Source of the DNA: Duganella guangzhouensis
Lineage (GTDB): Bacteria > Pseudomonadota > Gammaproteobacteria > Burkholderiales > Burkholderiaceae_D
Assembly: GCF_009674535.1 (NCBI RefSeq)
Contig: NZ_WKJK01000003.1
Span: 310,001 to 374,000 of the forward strand
Length of the DNA: 64,000 nucleotides
Direction: 5' to 3'
The notes below the pieces were generated by a model. The model was not told the DNA's origin. It saw nothing but the letters and a program-made list of their open reading frames with translations, and searched no databases. Every line of letters begins with the position of its first letter. Position 1 is the first letter of the stretch. The translations under genes were made by a program, and so were the position numbers. Of the stretch, positions 47,459 to 57,279 are shown piece after piece.

Positions 47459-48993
47459 ATAATGCCCAATTGACGCCACACCGGCAGTCTGTCGGCCAGG
47501 AACACCTCGGCCTGATGTTTCAGTTCCTGCAGATTGTCTTCCGGCGTCTGCAACACGGTGCCGTCGCGCTGCATGCGGCGACCGGTGGGTGACATGATTT
47601 CCCATGCGCGCAGTGCCAGGCTCATCGCGGTCTGTTGCTGCGGCTGGTCGACCAGGGCCAGATAGAACATCCGCTCCAGATAGGGCGCCGCCAGCCCGTT
47701 GCCCAGCAATGGCGCGCACAGGGCGGCGTAATCGTCGCCGTAGCGGGTCTGCGCCGCCAGCGCGCGGTTCAGGCGCGTCGCCGGATCATGGCCGCTACTG
47801 CCGGCCGGGAAATAGAACTCGGCCTGGTTGGACGCCGTCAGCAACGCCACAATCTGCGCCACGCTCTGCATGCTTTGCGACGCCAGCGGCGGCAGCTTGG
47901 CCAGTTCCGCCAGTGTGTGCGGCCGCGTTCCCAGCGCGTCCAGCACCGCGCCGTACAAGTCGGCATGGCCGGTCATCTCGCCGATGTGCAGTTTCATTTT
48001 TGTGCTGGCGCGGGCGCGCGGCACCGTCAGCACCGCCCCCACCTGCCCCAGCAGCTCGGTCTGCCGCAGCGTGCTGACGCGGGTGGCGCCGCGCACAAAC
48101 ACGTCCTTGCGGAAAGCGCTGTTGAGGAAGTAGTCTTTCAGCGTCTCGCGCATGTCGGGATCGGCCACCTGCTCCAGCAGCGCGCGCCGTTCTTCGCTCA
48201 GGTACAGCGGCGGGAAATTCATCGATAGCTCGGCCGAGCCGGCATAGCTCATCTTGGCCCGCGCCAGGTCGCGCGCCACGTCAGCGTGGTACAGCGGCTG
48301 CCAGTGCTTGTGCAGATATTCGTGCACCAGATAGTTGGGCGAGGCGTTGGCCAGTGAGGTCAACCGGGTTTTCAGCGCCGGATTCTGCGTCAGATAGGCC
48401 GCCTGCGCCTGCTCCAGCTGTTTGACGAATTCGGCGCCGGCCTTGAGCTGGGCGTCGTTGCGGCCGGGATGCAGGTCGGCGTGTTCGACCAGCAGCCGTT
48501 GCAGCGGCAAGGCCGCGGTCCAGCCGGGCATGGCGTTGTAGCTGACATAGACCAGGCCGCCCGGCTTCAGGTGGCGGTTGATGAAGTCGACGATGTGCTG
48601 GCGGTTTTCCGCCGTCACCCAGGTGTAGATGCCGTGCAGGGTGATGAAATCGAAATGCGGCAATTCGGTGGCGCCGCTGGCCAGCTCTTCGAAGCTGTTT
48701 TCCAGCAGCGTCAGATTGTGCAACTGGGCGGCGGCGGCCATGCGGGCGGCGCCTGCCACGTGGGCGGGATTGAAGTCGGCGGCGTAGAACTGCGCGTGCG
48801 GATTGCCGGCCGCCAGCAATTCCGCGGTCAGGCCACGGCCAAAGCCCAGCTCGCAATAACTGTAAGGCTGGCACAAATCCAGCGGCTCGCCGCCATTCAG
48901 CAGACAGACGAAATTAAGCCAGGCTGGGCTTTGTTCGCGGTAAAAGCCGGTGATGTATTCGATATCTGAAGCGTATCCTGCGGTCCAGTTCAT
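47455..48993 (-). CDS. Class I methyltransferase with methyltransferase regulatory domain
   Basis: A 512-residue protein. A SAM-binding domain (about 35-200; CELGFGRGLTAELLAAG, YAADFNPAHVAGAARMA, FDFITLHGIYTWV) is followed by the MethyTransf_Reg domain (about 215-300, NYLVHEYLHKHWQPLYHADVARDL) and a C-terminal extension. The ATG at 48993 follows GGGGGATT; the long open frame upstream is not supported. The substrate is unknown; such proteins often modify small molecules or lipids. It ends 4 bases inside the convergent cupin gene. Confidence 0.85.
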   Translation of the reverse strand: MNWTAGYASDIEYITGFYREQSPAWLNFVCLLNGGEPLDLCQPYSYCELGFGRGLTAELLAAGNPHAQFYAADFNPAHVAGAARMAAAAQLHNLTLLENSFEELASGATELPHFDFITLHGIYTWVTAENRQHIVDFINRHLKPGGLVYVSYNAMPGWTAALPLQRLLVEHADLHPGRNDAQLKAGAEFVKQLEQAQAAYLTQNPALKTRLTSLANASPNYLVHEYLHKHWQPLYHADVARDLARAKMSYAGSAELSMNFPPLYLSEERRALLEQVADPDMRETLKDYFLNSAFRKDVFVRGATRVSTLRQTELLGQVGAVLTVPRARASTKMKLHIGEMTGHADLYGAVLDALGTRPHTLAELAKLPPLASQSMQSVAQIVALLTASNQAEFYFPAGSSGHDPATRLNRALAAQTRYGDDYAALCAPLLGNGLAAPYLERMFYLALVDQPQQQTAMSLALRAWEIMSPTGRRMQRDGTVLQTPEDNLQELKHQAEVFLADRLPVWRQLGII

Positions 48994-49104
48994 CCAAATC
49001 CCCCAATCGATAGTTGAAGATTCGATAATAAATAGATAATACCGGACGTGGCGCGAGATTGGAATCGGTGTGGTAAAATCCGCCGCATGTCTCCTGCAAG
49101 TACC

Positions 49105-49431
49105 ATGCGAAAGCTGATCCTCGCATTCTTCATCCTCTTGCTGCCGCTGTCTGCGGCCGCCGCAGTGAGCCTTTTCCCGTGCGAATCCCGCTCCCACACC
49201 GTGTCGACGCTGGACGCCGAGCACGACATCAACACGACCTGCCTGCAAGACTGCACCAGCTACAGCTGCGACGAGCTCGATGAGCCCTCCCCCAGCGATC
49301 ATCATGATGTGGTCGATGGGCTGACGCTGGTCTCGCCCGCCACACCGCAAGGCACCTTGTCATTTGCGCCGCCGCGCGCCAGCCCGACTGGCGTCGATTA
49401 CGCGCCTCTGAAGCCGCCTCCCACCCGCTAA
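49105..49431 (+). CDS. Small secreted hypothetical protein
   Basis: 108 residues with a signal peptide (MRKLILAFFILLLPLSAAAAVSLFP), four cysteines soon after (CESRS, TTCLQDCTSYSCDEL) and a Pro-rich tail with Asp/His (PSPSDHHDVVDG), possibly metal-binding. An alternative ATG at 49087 adds six residues. It lies about 100 bases upstream of the TerC gene on the same strand. Not recognised as a family. Confidence 0.55.
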   Translation: MRKLILAFFILLLPLSAAAAVSLFPCESRSHTVSTLDAEHDINTTCLQDCTSYSCDELDEPSPSDHHDVVDGLTLVSPATPQGTLSFAPPRASPTGVDYAPLKPPPTR

Positions 49432-49533
49432 GCGCCTCCGCTGCGGGCCCCCACCTTCGTCCTCGCGCGCGCCGCGCCGGAGGACATGCTGCGCCCGTTT
49501 CCCGAAAAAGTAACGCATCTCAAAAGGAAGCCC

Positions 49534-51090
49534 ATGGAATGGCTACTTGACCCCACCATCTGGGTCGGCTTAATCACGTTGATTATCTTGGAAATGGTCC
49601 TGGGTATCGACAACCTCATCTTTATCGCCATCCTGGCGGAAAAGCTGCCGCCGCATCAGCGCGACAAGGCGCGCCTGCTGGGCCTGTCCCTGGCGATGGC
49701 GATGCGCCTCGGCTTGCTGACCATCGTGTCCTGGCTGGTCACACTCACCACACCGCTGTTCAGCGTTGGTCCGCTGGCGTTTTCCGGCCGCGACCTGATC
49801 CTGCTGGCCGGCGGCCTGTTCCTGCTGTTCAAGGCCACCGTCGAATTGCACGAGCGGCTGGAAGGCGTCATGCACACACAGGCGCAGTCGCCGGCCTACG
49901 CCAGCTTCTCGGCGGTGGTGGCGCAAATCGTGGTGCTGGACGCGGTGTTCTCGCTCGACGCCGTCATCACCGCCGTTGGCATGGTGGATCAACTCGGCGT
50001 GATGATGGCGGCGGTCATTGTGTCCATCGCCGTCATGATGCTGGCGTCGAAACCGCTGACGCGCTTTGTCAACGCTCATCCCACGGTAGTGGTGCTGTGC
50101 CTGAGCTTCCTGCTGATGATTGGCCTCAGCCTGGTCGCCGAAGGACTCGGCTTCCACATCCCGAAAGGCTATCTGTACGCGGCGATCGGCTTCTCGGTGT
50201 TGATTGAAACGCTGAACCAGTTCGCGCGCCGTAATTTCCTCCGCAGCGAAGCGCGCAAGCCGTTCCGCGAACGCACCGCGCACGCCGTGTTGCAGCTGCT
50301 GGGCAGCCACCGCCACGGCGTCGCACAACCCGAGCCGGCGCCGGCCGCAGGTCAAGACTTCGCCGCCGAAGAGCGCAATATGGTCAGCGGCGTGCTCACC
50401 CTGGCTGGCCGCTCGCTGCGTTCGGTGATGACGCCGCGCACCGATATCTCGTGGGTCGACCTCGATCATGACGCCGAGCGTCTGCTGCAGCAATTGCAGA
50501 GCACGCCCCACAGCCAGTTGCTGGTGTGCCGCGGCCATGCCGACAACCTGCTCGGCATCGCCCGCACCAAGGATTTGATCCGCGATCTGGCGCTGCATCG
50601 CCGTATCGACGCGTCGCTGAAAACCGGGCCGCTGCGCCAGCCGATCTTCCTGCCGGAGACGGCCGGCGTGCTGCGCGCCATCGAGATGCTGAAACGCGCC
50701 CATGGCCAGCTGATCCTCGTCGCCGATGAATACGGCGCCGTGCAGGGCTTGCTGACACCGGTCGATATTCTGGAAGCGATCGCCGGCGAGTTCCCGGACG
50801 AAGATGAGCAACCGAGCGTCGAACTGGTGGCCACCGGTCAGTGGCACGTCGACGGCGCCGCCGACCTGCATCACCTTGAACAGGTGCTGGAGACCAGCAG
50901 TCTGACCAGCGACAACGCCGACTACACCTCGCTGGCCGGCTTCCTGCTGGCGAATTTCGAAACCCTGCCAGCGCTGGGCGCCACGCTGGAACTGGACGGC
51001 CTTCGTTACGAAATCCTCGCGGTCGAGGACAGGCGCATCGCCAAGGTCCGGATCAGCCGCATCGTTTTAGAAACCGTGCCCGCGGATTGA
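49534..51090 (+). CDS. TerC family membrane protein with CBS and CorC domains
   Basis: 518 residues from the ATG at 49534, with AAGGAAG 4 bases upstream. The TerC domain occupies about 1-235 ([40 protein letters not shown]), with acidic residues in helices typical of TerC manganese/metal exporters. Then come a CBS pair (about 290-415, [35 protein letters not shown]) and a C-terminal CorC/HlyC domain. Metal efflux controlled by nucleotide sensing is plausible. No manganese riboswitch was seen upstream. Confidence 0.88.
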   Translation: MEWLLDPTIWVGLITLIILEMVLGIDNLIFIAILAEKLPPHQRDKARLLGLSLAMAMRLGLLTIVSWLVTLTTPLFSVGPLAFSGRDLILLAGGLFLLFKATVELHERLEGVMHTQAQSPAYASFSAVVAQIVVLDAVFSLDAVITAVGMVDQLGVMMAAVIVSIAVMMLASKPLTRFVNAHPTVVVLCLSFLLMIGLSLVAEGLGFHIPKGYLYAAIGFSVLIETLNQFARRNFLRSEARKPFRERTAHAVLQLLGSHRHGVAQPEPAPAAGQDFAAEERNMVSGVLTLAGRSLRSVMTPRTDISWVDLDHDAERLLQQLQSTPHSQLLVCRGHADNLLGIARTKDLIRDLALHRRIDASLKTGPLRQPIFLPETAGVLRAIEMLKRAHGQLILVADEYGAVQGLLTPVDILEAIAGEFPDEDEQPSVELVATGQWHVDGAADLHHLEQVLETSSLTSDNADYTSLAGFLLANFETLPALGATLELDGLRYEILAVEDRRIAKVRISRIVLETVPAD

Positions 51091-51133
51091 TCGCGCGGCG
51101 CTTATTGCAACACCCACTAAAAAAAGGAACAAC

Positions 51134-52006
51134 ATGAAACGCATCATCCTCTTCCTCGTCACCAACCTGGCGGTCATGCTCGTGCTGAGCGTCACCGCCA
51201 GCCTGCTGGGCGTAAATCGCTTCCTGACCGCGAACGGTCTCAACCTCGGCATGCTGCTGGCCTTCGCCGCGCTGATGGGCTTTGGCGGCGCCTTCATCTC
51301 GCTACTGATGTCCAAGCCTATCGCCAAGTGGTCGACCGGCGCCCAGGTCATCACCCAACCGCGCAACTCGACCGAACTATGGCTGATCAACACCGTCGCC
51401 GCCCAAGCGCAGCGGGCCGGCATCGGCATGCCCGAGGTCGCGGTCTATCCCGGCGAACCGAACGCCTTCGCCACTGGCGCCAGCAAGAACAGCTCACTGG
51501 TCGCCGTCTCCACCGGCCTGCTCGACGCGATGTCGAAAGAAGAAGTCGAAGCCGTGCTGGCGCACGAAGTGGCGCACATCGCGAATGGCGACATGGTCAC
51601 GCTGACCTTGATTCAAGGCGTGGTCAACACCTTCGTCATCTTCCTGGCGCGGATCGTCGGCTATCTGGTCGACCAGATGCTGCGCAAGAACGATGAGGAA
51701 CACAGCGGACCGGGCATCGGCTACATGATCACCGTGGTTATCTGCGAAATCCTGTTCGGTATTTTGGCCAGCGTCATCGTCGCCTACTTCTCGCGCCAGC
51801 GCGAGTTCCGCGCCGACCGTGGCGCCGCCCGCATTCTCGGCCGACCACAACCGATGATCGCGGCGCTGCGCCGTCTGGGCGGCGTGGCCGAAGGTGATCT
51901 GCCGAAGAATATGGCAGCGTCCGGCATCTCCGGCAAATCGGCGCTGGCCCTGTTCTCCAGCCATCCACCAATCGAAGCCCGCATCGCCGCGCTGCAGACG
52001 CAGTAA
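51134..52006 (+). CDS. htpX: Membrane zinc protease HtpX
   Basis: 290 residues with four hydrophobic helices and the M48 zinc motif HEVAH at 144-148 (H144, E145, H148), with a third ligand glutamate expected in [15 protein letters not shown]. It degrades misfolded membrane proteins in concert with FtsH. AAAAGGAAC precedes the ATG. The ~43 bases from the TerC stop leave room for its own promoter only within that gene. Confidence 0.95.
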   Translation: MKRIILFLVTNLAVMLVLSVTASLLGVNRFLTANGLNLGMLLAFAALMGFGGAFISLLMSKPIAKWSTGAQVITQPRNSTELWLINTVAAQAQRAGIGMPEVAVYPGEPNAFATGASKNSSLVAVSTGLLDAMSKEEVEAVLAHEVAHIANGDMVTLTLIQGVVNTFVIFLARIVGYLVDQMLRKNDEEHSGPGIGYMITVVICEILFGILASVIVAYFSRQREFRADRGAARILGRPQPMIAALRRLGGVAEGDLPKNMAASGISGKSALALFSSHPPIEARIAALQTQ

Positions 52007-52051
52007 GCAATACATGGGCGGCCGTCAGCTTACGCGCTGCGGCCGACTATT

Positions 52052-52291
52052 TCATGGGTAGGTCAAATCCATGCCGAGCGTCCTGACCAGGACGAAGGTC
52101 ACCAGCCCCACAGCCAGCAGCGCTAGCACGAAGAGTACGACCACCTTGGCGGCCGCGCGTAACACCGCGCGCCGCTCCTTCTCCCGCCCCTTCTTCCCTT
52201 GATCGTAATGCCACTTGATGGCGTAGAACATGCCCGTGCCAAGCACGAGAAACTTGAAGATAACGAACACTACAGGGATCCAGTCGATCAT
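52052..52291 (-). CDS. Small two-helix membrane protein of unknown function
   Basis: 79 residues from the ATG at 52291 (MIDWIPVVFVIFKFLVLGTGMFYAI), a basic middle (QGKKGREKERRAVLRAAAK) and a second helix (VVVLFVLALLAVGLVTFVLV). The longer open frame upstream is AT-rich and lacks a ribosome site. It is divergent from the MocR gene and convergent with htpX. No family recognised. Confidence 0.65.
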   Translation of the reverse strand: MIDWIPVVFVIFKFLVLGTGMFYAIKWHYDQGKKGREKERRAVLRAAAKVVVLFVLALLAVGLVTFVLVRTLGMDLTYP

Positions 52292-52357
52292 TTTGCGTAT
52301 TTCCAGGCTATTAATAAGGCATACTACTTGAAAGCAATTTCCATACATTGAGACAAA

Positions 52358-53758
52358 ATGTCCCAGTTGAAATCCATACAAGATGACAGTCTGCCGATCT
52401 GGTTGCCGCGTTTGGCCATGCACGGCGGGCCACGTTTTTTGCAGATTGCGGATGCCTTGCAGGCAGCGCTGGCCGACGGAGCGCTGAAACCGGGCGACCG
52501 TCTGCCGCCGCAGCGCCAGCTCGCAGCTCAGCTGGACGTCGACCTGACGACAATCACACGCGCCTACGACGAAGCCAAACGCCGCAACTTGCTGGAGGGA
52601 CGCGGCGCGCGCGGCACTTACGTCGCGGCGCCAAAAGTCGAATTAAGCTCGATTCTTGATCTGAGCATGAATACCCCGCCACCGCCAGCCGGCGTGGACT
52701 TCGACGATATGTTGAAACAAGGTTTGTCGCAAGTATTGATGCGGGCAGATAGCGAATTGTTGATGACCTACCACCTGGCCGGCGGCAGCGACTCCGACCG
52801 TCAGGCCGGCGCCAAATGGCTGGAACCGATGTTTGGACGGCTGGATGCCCAACAGGTGGTGGTCTGCCCGGGAGCGCAAGCGGCGATCGCAGCCTTGATC
52901 CTGGCGCTGACGGCACCTGGCGATATCATCCTGGCCGAGCCAAGCAGTTATCCCGGCTTACGTGCCGCAGCGAGCCAATTCGGCCGGCGCCTGATTGCGG
53001 TAGAAGCTGACCAACACGGGATGCTGCCTGAAATGCTGGAACAAGCCTGCCGCCAGCACCAGCCTGCGCTGGTCTACCTCAATCCCACCTTGCAGAACCC
53101 AACCGCCACCACAATGCCAGAACGCCGGCGCAAGCAGCTCGCCAGCATCGCCAAGCGCTACAAGGTACGCATCATCGAGGACGATCCCTACTGGCTACTT
53201 GCCGACGCCCCGCCGCCACCGATTGCCACCTTGGCGCCGGAACAGGTGTACTACATCTCAACCCTGTCGAAATGCCTGACACCGGGCTTGCGCGTCGCCT
53301 TCGTGCTGATACGCGACCTTCAGGAACGCGAGCGTTTCCTGGTCGCGCTGAGATCATTTGCGCTGATGGTCGCGCCGCTGACGGCCGCCCTGGCCACGCA
53401 GTGGATACTCGATGGTTCGGCGGCCGGCTTGATGGGAGGCGTCCGCAACGAGGCGCGGCTGCGCCATCGCATGGCGCGGGATATTCTCGCTGGGCGCTAC
53501 AGCGGCGCCGGAGACGGTCTGCATATCTGGCTCGAATTGCCGGCGTACTGGAACTCCTCGCAGCTTGCGCGTGCCGCTGACAGCGAGGGCATCGCGGTCA
53601 CGCCTGCGGAGGCATTCGCAACTGCCAACGACTCCGTGAATGCGATTCGAATCTGTTTGGGGAGCATAAAGGACCGTGCCCGATTACAAGCGGGTCTGCA
53701 ACGGCTTTCTCATCTGCTTGCGCGACGACCCGAGTCGTTCAGCGCTGCAGTGGTTTAA
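52358..53758 (+). CDS. MocR-type regulator (GntR helix-turn-helix fused to aminotransferase)
   Basis: A 466-residue fusion. The GntR winged helix is at about 28-90 (ALADGALKPGDRLPPQRQLAAQLDVDLTTITRAYDEAKRRNLL). A fold-type I aminotransferase domain is at about 115-460, with the PLP lysine in YISTLSKCLTPGLRVAF. MocR proteins sense PLP or amino-containing compounds and usually control a divergent gene. The divergent gene here is the small membrane protein at 52052, a weak candidate target. Confidence 0.9.
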   Translation: MSQLKSIQDDSLPIWLPRLAMHGGPRFLQIADALQAALADGALKPGDRLPPQRQLAAQLDVDLTTITRAYDEAKRRNLLEGRGARGTYVAAPKVELSSILDLSMNTPPPPAGVDFDDMLKQGLSQVLMRADSELLMTYHLAGGSDSDRQAGAKWLEPMFGRLDAQQVVVCPGAQAAIAALILALTAPGDIILAEPSSYPGLRAAASQFGRRLIAVEADQHGMLPEMLEQACRQHQPALVYLNPTLQNPTATTMPERRRKQLASIAKRYKVRIIEDDPYWLLADAPPPPIATLAPEQVYYISTLSKCLTPGLRVAFVLIRDLQERERFLVALRSFALMVAPLTAALATQWILDGSAAGLMGGVRNEARLRHRMARDILAGRYSGAGDGLHIWLELPAYWNSSQLARAADSEGIAVTPAEAFATANDSVNAIRICLGSIKDRARLQAGLQRLSHLLARRPESFSAAVV

Positions 53759-53794
53759 TTGGTAGTAGCCTGCTATATGGTAAAAAGGAATTTA

Positions 53795-54100
53795 ATGAAA
53801 CATAAACATAACGATCTCGATAAACGTTTGAAAATCTACGGAACTAGCAGCTTGCTGACCGTCGCTTTGGCTGTTGGATGTGCGTTTCTAGCCGTAACGA
53901 TTTCTAATTACCAGGGATTTTTTGCGCTTAGTGTCGTGTCCCTGCTGCTTATCATCGTCGGCGCGCTTTTGGGAGTGTACTGCTGGCGCCTGGTGTACTT
54001 GGCTTATCGGAACCAGGTTTCTTGGAGCTCTTTTGCATTAGGTGCCTTTGCGTGTATCGTTCCACTCATAATTGCCCATGAAGCGTTAACCCGGCAATAA
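53795..54100 (+). CDS. Small membrane protein of unknown function
   Basis: 101 residues from the ATG at 53795 (AAAAGGAA upstream), with three hydrophobic helices (about 16-33, 38-58 and 72-92) and a charged start [13 protein letters not shown]. Not recognised. It marks the left edge of the AT-richer accessory island that extends to the IS30 element. Confidence 0.6.
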   Translation: MKHKHNDLDKRLKIYGTSSLLTVALAVGCAFLAVTISNYQGFFALSVVSLLLIIVGALLGVYCWRLVYLAYRNQVSWSSFALGAFACIVPLIIAHEALTRQ

Positions 54101-54171
54101 CCGGCCGGAAGCAGTCAGTCGAGGGCACTTGCTCAATATGCAACACTCTGCTAAAGTCGTTGTCGTCCAAG

Positions 54172-54585
54172 ATGACTGGAGCGACAGTGAAGACATATCA
54201 TGGCAGTTGCCATTGCGGTGCAGTTCGATTTGAGGCAGATATCGACCTGAAGCAAGGGACCATACGCTGCAATTGCTCAATCTGTTCCAAAGTGAGGTTC
54301 TGGCCAGCCATAGTTAAGCCAAGCTCTTTCCGATTGCTGTCTGGCGAGGCTGAGCTAACAAAATACCAATTTCTGACAAAGACTGACCAACATCTTTTTT
54401 GTAAACATTGTGGAGTTCGCTCTTTCGGAATTGGACGCTCACCTCGGTGGGGGGAGTTCTACGCGGTCAATCTAACCTGCTTGGACGATGTGACGCCTGA
54501 AGAACTAGTGGCTGCGCCTATTACGTATTTGGATGGTAAGAACGACAACTGGGAAACGCCGCCCGAAGAAGTGCGGCATCTTTAG
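54172..54585 (+). CDS. GFA family (CENP-V/Gfa-like) zinc protein
   Basis: 137 residues with the full zinc-binding pattern: CHCGAVRF (C, C), RCNCSICSK (C, C, C) and [11 protein letters not shown] (C, C). These are the two zinc sites of the glutathione-dependent formaldehyde-activating fold. Members range from S-hydroxymethylglutathione formation to uncharacterised roles; formaldehyde from vanillate demethylation is a possible but unproven link. The ATG at 54172 is chosen over an upstream TTG. Confidence 0.85.
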   Translation: MTGATVKTYHGSCHCGAVRFEADIDLKQGTIRCNCSICSKVRFWPAIVKPSSFRLLSGEAELTKYQFLTKTDQHLFCKHCGVRSFGIGRSPRWGEFYAVNLTCLDDVTPEELVAAPITYLDGKNDNWETPPEEVRHL

Positions 54586-54643
54586 TCAGAGCATTTCTGC
54601 AACCGGCCACAAGCAGACATCCTGGGCGGTAGAGAAATGAAAG

Positions 54644-54991
54644 ATGAGTGGCATGGATTTTGACGATTGGGCACGTAAGGTCAATGAACTCGGATGGGGT
54701 GACGTACCCCTCTTTGAAGTTCCACGTTACGTTTTTGCACTTTATGTAGCTGGCTATCATTCAGGTATGACGCCCGAGCAGTTTCAAATGTTCATGGCGG
54801 CACGGGCTTTTGTTAATGCAACTACCGCCCCTCTCAAAAATGATAAGGTATCGTTGAATCGCGCTGGTGGCTTTCTTCACGAGTGGCGGCAGCGTACAGA
54901 TGTGAAAGTTGCAGTTCCTAGGTTGCTAGGCCGTGATGAGGTCGAAGCCAAATACCTCTATCTTTTCGAGGAAAATAAAGACGAAAGCTAG
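54644..54991 (+). CDS. Hypothetical protein
   Basis: 115 residues, soluble, not recognised. Visible features are the start SGMDFDDWARKVNELGWGDVPLFEV, a central helix MTPEQFQMFMAARAFVNATTA and a charged tail FEENKDES. No signal or membrane segment. It lies alone in the island with 58 bases to the GFA gene and 224 to the TIR gene, so it probably has its own promoter. Confidence 0.55.
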   Translation: MSGMDFDDWARKVNELGWGDVPLFEVPRYVFALYVAGYHSGMTPEQFQMFMAARAFVNATTAPLKNDKVSLNRAGGFLHEWRQRTDVKVAVPRLLGRDEVEAKYLYLFEENKDES

Positions 54992-55215
54992 CGTCGAGCA
55001 AGGCGGATACCGCCTTTGGCTACGAGCCGACATTCGCAGGGCTGTGGCATTTTTCAGTTTCCTAATTCAGCCTTACGGAGCGTAAAACTACAGCAAGTCA
55101 TAGTTTAAATCAGGCATTCATTAAAATTGGCATGCTACACTATATTTTAGAGTCCCATGTTATGTCGCAATTTTGCGATCTATAAAAAGTTAAAAAATCG
55201 AGGGAGATAACAGCC

Positions 55216-56094
55216 GTGTCCACATCCATAGTTACTCGCGCCGTTAGCTTTCTGCAGAAGCGGCACCCGCAAGCTATTGTGCTCCACGAGGCGGCAACGC
55301 TCACAAGCGCAGGCGGTCCATCGTTCGAATTCTGGCGTGTGATAGTCCAGGACCCACAGGCAGGCTTGAAATTAAGAGCTATTGTGGTGCCATCATTCAT
55401 TCCTGATGATGCAATTCCGGTCGTCATCGCCAATCTACATGGGGATTTCGGAAAGTTAGATGCGGCAACAGAGGTAAGGAGTAGTAATGTATATCGGCCT
55501 CACGAGCCCGAAATTTCTACAATCGATATGCCTTTTTCTCCAAGGCTAGTTTTCTACGCCGACGCGGTACGCGTCAACCAAGAGGCAATAAGCCAAGCCT
55601 GTCTTGCCCAAGGTCTTTTTGTTGAATTTGTAGCCGAAAACGAAATGTACGACACTCTTTTTATTTCTTACGGTGGCCCGGATGAAAAAGCTGCTGCTAG
55701 TATAAACAGCTATCTCGCTTCTCATGGCGTGAAAACTTGGTTCTTCCCGAAGGATTCTGTCCCCGGTGAAAAACTGCACCGTACCATGTCGGAGGGCATC
55801 AACAGTCACGCACGCGTTTTGTTACTTTGCTCTCAGCACTCCCTTGTCAGGCCCGGAGTATTGAACGAGATTGAACGTGTCCTTGAGCGGGAGGCCCGAG
55901 AAGGGGGAGGGACAATTTTGATTCCGGTTGCCCTCGACGATTTCGTCTACCAAGATTGGGCACCAAAGCGCCCTGATTTAGCGATCCAAGTCAGAGATCG
56001 CGTGATCCCTAAACTGACGCGCGACAAGGCTGGGGAGATTGACGTCACCTCTCTTGATCGTGTACTTGCCGCGCTTAATCGGCGAATCCACTAA
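55216..56094 (+). CDS. TIR-domain protein with an unrecognised N-terminal domain
   Basis: 292 residues from a GTG with AGGGAG at 55201. Residues ~144-245 form a TIR domain (YDTLFISYGGPDEKAAASIN, then GVKTWFFPKDSVPGEKLHRT; ARVLLLCSQHSLVRPGVLNEIERVLEREA). The E in NEIERVLE (about 218) is at the place of the catalytic glutamate of NAD-cleaving bacterial TIRs. The N-terminal ~140 residues (IVQDPQAGLKLRAIVVPSF, ANLHGDFGKLDAAT) are alpha/beta-like and not recognised; they may sense a trigger. No Thoeris partner gene is adjacent. An anti-phage or stress effector role is inference from the family and island setting. Confidence 0.8.
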   Translation: MSTSIVTRAVSFLQKRHPQAIVLHEAATLTSAGGPSFEFWRVIVQDPQAGLKLRAIVVPSFIPDDAIPVVIANLHGDFGKLDAATEVRSSNVYRPHEPEISTIDMPFSPRLVFYADAVRVNQEAISQACLAQGLFVEFVAENEMYDTLFISYGGPDEKAAASINSYLASHGVKTWFFPKDSVPGEKLHRTMSEGINSHARVLLLCSQHSLVRPGVLNEIERVLEREAREGGGTILIPVALDDFVYQDWAPKRPDLAIQVRDRVIPKLTRDKAGEIDVTSLDRVLAALNRRIH

Positions 56095-56297
56095 CCCAGC
56101 AGTCAACTGGACTACCGCCACGCTGCGCGTTCCGGTAGCCAGTTACTTTTCACATTGAAAGTCAGCTTGGGGGCGGCTTCAGCCTAAAGTGAGAATTCGT
56201 GAATTTTGCTGATGGCAAGCTGCTATTCTGTACGCCGTCGGCCGAGTTCGGCCAAAAGCGGCCTCTGAACATTTGTATCCTATAATTTGGCCTTACC

Positions 56298-56603
56298 ATG
56301 TCACACAAATATAGTATTCAGTTCGCACATGCATCGAAACAAGAAATCCATAGAATTCTTATTTCTCTTCCTTCTTTTTATGCCAGATCATCTGACTACG
56401 GTTATTATATTGATGGAGTCGAAGAAAAAAATGCTAATGCTTACATATTTATTTCCCATAGCAATAGGGTAGGCAACCAACCTTCGCCAGACCTAGAAGT
56501 CGTCATTGAGTCCTTTGGCATTTATGTAAATTGTTTTACATATATTGAGGAACTCGAAAAGGCGCTTAAAGGAAATTTTGGTATTATTAAAATAATTAGT
56601 TGA
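56298..56603 (+). CDS. Hypothetical protein
   Basis: 101 residues, AT-rich, not recognised. It has an alpha/beta pattern (YSIQFAHASKQEIHRILISLP; VVIESFGIYVNCFTYIEELEKALKG) without signal or membrane helices. The size and acidic-amphipathic character resemble small immunity-type proteins, but nothing specific supports this. Another ATG 11 bases upstream is in a different frame and less protein-like. Confidence 0.5.
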   Translation: MSHKYSIQFAHASKQEIHRILISLPSFYARSSDYGYYIDGVEEKNANAYIFISHSNRVGNQPSPDLEVVIESFGIYVNCFTYIEELEKALKGNFGIIKIIS

Positions 56604-56703
56604 TTTTTCCTTATCATACTCTTCGATCCTTTGAAATTCGGTCAGAAAACGGCCACTAGCTGACGCTGACTTTAGTATTGAATCGAAAACCTCTATATCG
56701 AAG

Positions 56704-57240
56704 ATGATGCCGCGAACAAGAAATTTCGTACTTGGTGCTGCAATGCTGATTTTTGCAGGGTGTCAGTTTGGCGACGAATTGATTGCGTATAGTGCTGGCA
56801 AGCCGATACTACTGACGTCGGCAACAGGTTCTTTGGATGCATATGACACTAAGGGCAAGCCACTCACACCATTTTTCCATGTGTTCAAGGAGCCAGATGG
56901 TCTGCGAATTGTTATGAGAGAGTATTTCTACAATTCGGGGCCGCTTGCTCATCCATATCTGAGCGTGAACAGCTTAGGCCAAGGAGTTGTACACATCGAT
57001 ACCAAGGCTCGTTTTGCATTGTTTTCCACGAAATGCGAATTTCTTCGGCAAATTGAGATTAAGATTGCCTCTACAGATCTGAACGGAGTTAAATCTCTAC
57101 AGATTTACAATCACGACGTAGATCAGAAGCAATCGAATGTGATAATGCTTTCGGACCAGACGTACATGTCGGACTTACTGCGAGAGTCAGCAAAGCAAGT
57201 GGCGGTGCAGGATATTTCAGGCATCGGTAGCGGCTGCTAA
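56704..57240 (+). CDS. Lipoprotein of unknown function
   Basis: 178 residues with a lipoprotein signal (NFVLGAAMLIFAGC, Cys at about 20). The mature part is beta-rich and not recognised (GKPILLTSATGSLDAYDTKGKP; LSVNSLGQGVVHIDTKARFALFS). It ends 36 bases before the IS30 target duplication, so its downstream context was changed by the insertion. Low GC relative to the catabolic genes. Confidence 0.6.
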   Translation: MMPRTRNFVLGAAMLIFAGCQFGDELIAYSAGKPILLTSATGSLDAYDTKGKPLTPFFHVFKEPDGLRIVMREYFYNSGPLAHPYLSVNSLGQGVVHIDTKARFALFSTKCEFLRQIEIKIASTDLNGVKSLQIYNHDVDQKQSNVIMLSDQTYMSDLLRESAKQVAVQDISGIGSGC

Positions 57241-57279
57241 GATCATGATGCGCTTGGGACCAAAACTGCGGCAATCGGC

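Noticed and set aside
48994..49350. N-terminal extension of the methyltransferase to 49350
   Set aside because: It would overlap the promoter region and the secreted protein gene; the ATG at 48993 has a ribosome site and starts the conserved domain.
49432..49533. Manganese riboswitch (yybP-ykoY) upstream of the TerC gene
   Set aside because: The 100-base leader is GC-rich and I could not find the conserved loop sequences.
52019..52045. CGGCCG...CGGCCG repeat after htpX as a terminator
   Set aside because: The stem is interrupted and no T tract follows on either strand; support is too weak.
55216..56094. Thoeris defence system
   Set aside because: Thoeris needs a TIR sensor plus a ThsA effector; no SIR2/SLOG or other effector gene is adjacent.
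53795..57240. Chromosomal integron cassette array
   Set aside because: Small genes and a recurring intergenic motif suggest it, but there is no integrase and no clear attC simple-site symmetry.
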